Source: Mogibacterium sp.
GTDB lineage: Bacteria; Bacillota; Clostridia; Peptostreptococcales; Anaerovoracaceae
Direction of reading: 5' to 3'
Length of the DNA stretch: 64,000 bases
Assembly (NCBI GenBank): GCA_017431685.1
Contig: JAFRKO010000010.1
Span: 124,001-188,000 of the forward strand
The notes beneath the pieces were generated by a model. The model saw only the letters and a list, made by a program, of their open reading frames with translations, was not told where the DNA came from and ran no database searches. A program made the translations under genes and the position numbers. Of the stretch, positions 61,716-64,000 are shown in pieces. How positions within the stretch are numbered: position 1 is the first letter of the stretch; each line of letters begins with the position of its first letter.

Positions 61716-62948
61716 TTATTTATTCAATTCTTCATAAACCTCACGGAACTTGTCGATATCCGGTTCAAGTCTGATAGGCTCACCGGCGGCCTTGATGCCG
61801 TTCGCAGTATCCTTGAGGCCATTTCCTGTAACTATTGCGACTACGCTTGCATCAGCAGGGATCTTCCCTTCTCTGCAGAGCTTTGTAAGTCCTGCCATGC
61901 CTGTAACACCTGCAGGTTCTCCGAATACTCCGCATTCTCTGCCGGTGACCCTCATCGCTTCAAGTATCTCATCATCAGTTACTTCTACAGGGATGCCGCC
62001 TGACTCAAGTATCGCATTGATAGCCTTGTCAGGGTTGCGAGGTACACCCACCGATATGGAGTCAGCAAGAGTGTTCTCTTCCATCGGCTCCCATGGTTCT
62101 CCGGTGCGCGCCGCCCTGTTGATAGGACAAGTGTTGACAGACTGTACTGAGATGATCTTAGGGAGCTTGTTTGTGAATCCTGCATTGTAAAGGTCTTTGA
62201 ATCCTTTCCAGACTCCGCCGATCGTGCAGCCGTCGCCGACTGAGAGAGCAACGTAGTCAGGGACCTCCCATCCCAGCTGCTCAGCTATCTCGAGGGCGAC
62301 AGTCTTTTTGCCTTCCATAAGATAGCAGTTTATGGCAGCATTTCTGTTGTACCAGCCGTACTCATCAATTGCCGCCTTTGACAGTTCGAATGTTTCTTCA
62401 TAATTACCCTTGACTGAAACAACTGTTGCTCCGAAGATGAGGAGCTGAGCTACCTTGCCGATCGGAGCTCTTTCAGGAACGAAGATGTAAGTCTTGAGTC
62501 CTGCCGCAGCAGCATTGCCGGCCAGCGAGCTGGCCGCATTTCCTGTTGAGGAGCACGCGATCGTGTCATAGCCCGCCTCGATCGCTTTAGCAACTCCCAT
62601 GGAGCTTGCTCTGTCTTTCAGTGAGGCTGTAGGATTGAGGCCGTCATCCTTGAGCCAGAACTTTCTGATTCCAAGCTTATCAGCCATTCTCGGCTCTTCG
62701 TATAAAGGCGACCAGCCTACTCTGAGAGGCGGCTGAACGGTGTCCTCCTCTACCGGGAGGAACGGACGGTAACGCCACATCGTATAGTTGTCACTTGACG
62801 ATATGTCATCAGGCGTAAAGTTTTTCCTGATGTAATCATAGTCATAAATTACATCGAGAATACCTCCGCATTCGCATGTAGTAGCGTCAGGAAGTGCCTC
62901 ATATTCCCTGCCGCACTTGATGCACTTAAGACATTTAACGTTTTTCAT
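61716..62948 (-). CDS. thrC: Threonine synthase
   Basis: PLP enzyme converting O-phosphohomoserine to threonine, 410 residues. An N-terminal zinc ribbon (CIKCG, then CECGG; about residues 9-29) and the PLP lysine in PTASLKDRASS (about 110) define the family. Further marks are ACSSTGNAASSLAGNAAAAG, PERAPIGKVAQ, SVGDGCTIGG and IVTGNGLKD. AGGAG lies ten bases before ATG 62948. It follows the FAD protein gene by 24 bases and may be cotranscribed with it. A different beta-replacing or eliminating activity on a phosphorylated or amino substrate cannot be fully excluded. Confidence 0.85.
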   Translation of the reverse strand: MKNVKCLKCIKCGREYEALPDATTCECGGILDVIYDYDYIRKNFTPDDISSSDNYTMWRYRPFLPVEEDTVQPPLRVGWSPLYEEPRMADKLGIRKFWLKDDGLNPTASLKDRASSMGVAKAIEAGYDTIACSSTGNAASSLAGNAAAAGLKTYIFVPERAPIGKVAQLLIFGATVVSVKGNYEETFELSKAAIDEYGWYNRNAAINCYLMEGKKTVALEIAEQLGWEVPDYVALSVGDGCTIGGVWKGFKDLYNAGFTNKLPKIISVQSVNTCPINRAARTGEPWEPMEENTLADSISVGVPRNPDKAINAILESGGIPVEVTDDEILEAMRVTGRECGVFGEPAGVTGMAGLTKLCREGKIPADASVVAIVTGNGLKDTANGIKAAGEPIRLEPDIDKFREVYEELNK

Positions 62949-62972
62949 GGATGCTGTGCTCCTTTCAATAAA

Positions 62973-64000
62973 TTAAAATTGTCCTAATATATCTCTGGCC
63001 ACAAACACACCGCTTGCAGAAGCGTGTGAAAGTGAATGAGTAACTCCGCTTCCGTCTCCTATCATGTAGAGACCGTCGTATTTTGTTTCCAGACGTTCAT
63101 TCACGCTTACTTCCATGTTATAGAACTTGACCTCGACTCCATAGAGCAGAGTATCATCGTTAGCAGTTCCCGGAGCGATCTTGTCGAGCGCATATATCAT
63201 TTCGATGATTCCGTCGAGTATCCTCTTTGGAAGCACAAGGCTAAGATCTCCCGGCTCAGCCTTGAGAGTCGGTGTCACAAAACTGTCAGCCAGTCTCTTG
63301 TAATTCGTTCTTCTGCCACGGATGAGGTCTCCGAACCTCTGTACTATAACCCCTCCGCCAAGCATGTTGGAGAGCCTCGCGATGCTCTCGCCGTATCCGT
63401 TGCTGTCCTTGAACGGCACCGAGAAGTGTTTGGATACCAGCAGAGCAAAATTGGTCATATTGGTCTGCTTTTCCGGATCCTCATAGCTGTGGCCGTTAAC
63501 TGTGACTATCCCGTTCGTGTTCTCGTTAACGACACTTCCGCGCGGATTCATGCAGAATGTTCTTACTTTATCTTCAAATTTTTCAGTCTTATATACGATC
63601 TTGCTTTCATAGAGTTCATCCGTAATATGCGAAAACAGCTCCGCAGGAAGCTCTACTCTTACGCCTATATCAACTCTGTTTGATTCCGTAGGTATACCGA
63701 GTTCATGACAGATTTCTTCTATCCATTTGCTTCCGCTTCGTCCTACCGAAACTATGCACTTTTTACAGGTAAATCTGCCTTCTGCAGTGATAACACAGTA
63801 GCCGCCGTCGATCACTTCTATGTGTTCAACAGGAGTCCTGAAGCAGAAGTCCACTTTGTCTTTGAGTTCATCGTACAGATTTGACAGAACAACATAGTTA
63901 ATGTCTGTTCCGAGATGCCGTACAGACGCGTCAAGGAGTATCAGATTATTCTGTCGGCACAGCTTTTTGAACGAAGAATTGGCTGTCGAATAGAGCTTTG
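62973..64000 (-). CDS. FAD-dependent oxidoreductase, COG2509 type, 5' end outside window
   Basis: C-terminal 342 residues of a flavoprotein; the reading stays open through the window end, so the N-terminal FAD-binding GxGxxG part is missing. Visible parts are KLYSTANSSFKKLC at the edge, CIVSVGRSGSKWIEEICHELG, VDIGVRVELPAELF, VRTFCMNPRG, FGDLIRGRRT and the final FAD-contact DGSGVTHSLSHASASG. These match the uncharacterised FAD-dependent dehydrogenase group. The function is unknown. It lies just upstream of threonine synthase. The call of family is good; the substrate is not predictable. Confidence 0.8.
   Translation of the reverse strand, partial: KLYSTANSSFKKLCRQNNLILLDASVRHLGTDINYVVLSNLYDELKDKVDFCFRTPVEHIEVIDGGYCVITAEGRFTCKKCIVSVGRSGSKWIEEICHELGIPTESNRVDIGVRVELPAELFSHITDELYESKIVYKTEKFEDKVRTFCMNPRGSVVNENTNGIVTVNGHSYEDPEKQTNMTNFALLVSKHFSVPFKDSNGYGESIARLSNMLGGGVIVQRFGDLIRGRRTNYKRLADSFVTPTLKAEPGDLSLVLPKRILDGIIEMIYALDKIAPGTANDDTLLYGVEVKFYNMEVSVNERLETKYDGLYMIGDGSGVTHSLSHASASGVFVARDILGQF

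Noticed and set aside
61716-62948. YgeX (diaminopropionate ammonia-lyase) under another name
   Set aside because: The zinc ribbon and SLKDR/STGNAASS motifs are those of threonine synthase, and YgeX motifs are absent.
1-64000. In-frame UGA selenocysteine codons
   Set aside because: All redox genes read through to ordinary stops without internal TGA; selenium use here would be through a labile cofactor.
1-64000. CRISPR arrays, transposases, prophage genes, tRNA or rRNA genes
   Set aside because: None seen on either strand; the only tandem array is the degenerate one at 17781-17895 with no spacers.

Overview
The window looks like chromosome of a strictly anaerobic, amino-acid- and purine-fermenting member of the Bacillota (class Clostridia). 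Signs of this are strong AGGAGG-type ribosome binding sites, Clostridia-type lipoprotein signals, glycyl-radical chemistry, selenium-linked molybdenum hydroxylase genes and an RnfB-like ferredoxin. Base composition is moderate and even. I see no phage, insertion sequence, CRISPR array, rRNA or tRNA. Almost all genes lie on the minus strand, so transcription runs from high to low coordinates. The only plus-strand genes are a YheO-type regulator (22595) and a YqeC-MocA fusion (45770).

Region 1 (1-9350) is uptake. It holds an Opp-type peptide binding protein and the start of its permease gene, an M24 Xaa-Pro peptidase, and a complete ABC importer of unknown substrate (DUF3798 binding lipoprotein, ATPase, two permeases) with a palindrome-bearing promoter.

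Region 2 (9400-16110) holds a DUF1680/GH127-type glycosidase, a proline iminopeptidase, a trans-4-hydroxy-L-proline dehydratase (HypD) with its radical-SAM activase, and a TetR regulator. A near-perfect 20-bp palindrome sits on the hypE-hypD promoter. With the peptide importer and Xaa-Pro peptidase next door, this reads as a route for (hydroxy)proline-containing, possibly arabinosylated, peptides.

Region 3 (16140-20945) is housekeeping: D-Ala-D-Ala ligase, a membrane-anchored Mur ligase, an alpha/beta hydrolase and xanthine phosphoribosyltransferase. It includes the only long gene-free stretch (17329-17927), which carries a degenerate tandem repeat.

Region 4 (21083-61600) is a very large purine-degradation island. 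Its parts are ygeY; a YheO-type regulator; yqeA, ygeW and hyuA; a selenium-dependent-type xanthine dehydrogenase; a soluble RnfB-like ferredoxin; yqeB, ygfK, ssnA, xdhD and ygfM; xdhC, xdhB and xdhA; a MerR regulator; a xanthine/urate-type permease; yqeC-mocA; an XdhC/CoxI maturation factor; modCBA; a molybdopterin-binding protein; an M20 amidohydrolase; adenine deaminase; and a BmpA/NupOPQ-type nucleoside importer. The logic is complete: import nucleosides and bases, deaminate adenine, hydroxylate or reduce the purine on Mo(Se) enzymes, open the rings with hydantoinase and amidohydrolase enzymes, and recover ATP with a carbamoyltransferase-like protein and carbamate kinase. Molybdate uptake and cofactor maturation are supplied locally. 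The usual partner ygeX (diaminopropionate ammonia-lyase) is not in the window. A palindrome of the form CTAAAA-N3-TTTTAG recurs upstream of several promoters of this island and may mark its regulon.

Region 5 (60112-64000) has a large fold-type-II PLP enzyme of unknown reaction, threonine synthase, and the C-terminal part of a COG2509-type FAD protein cut by the window end.
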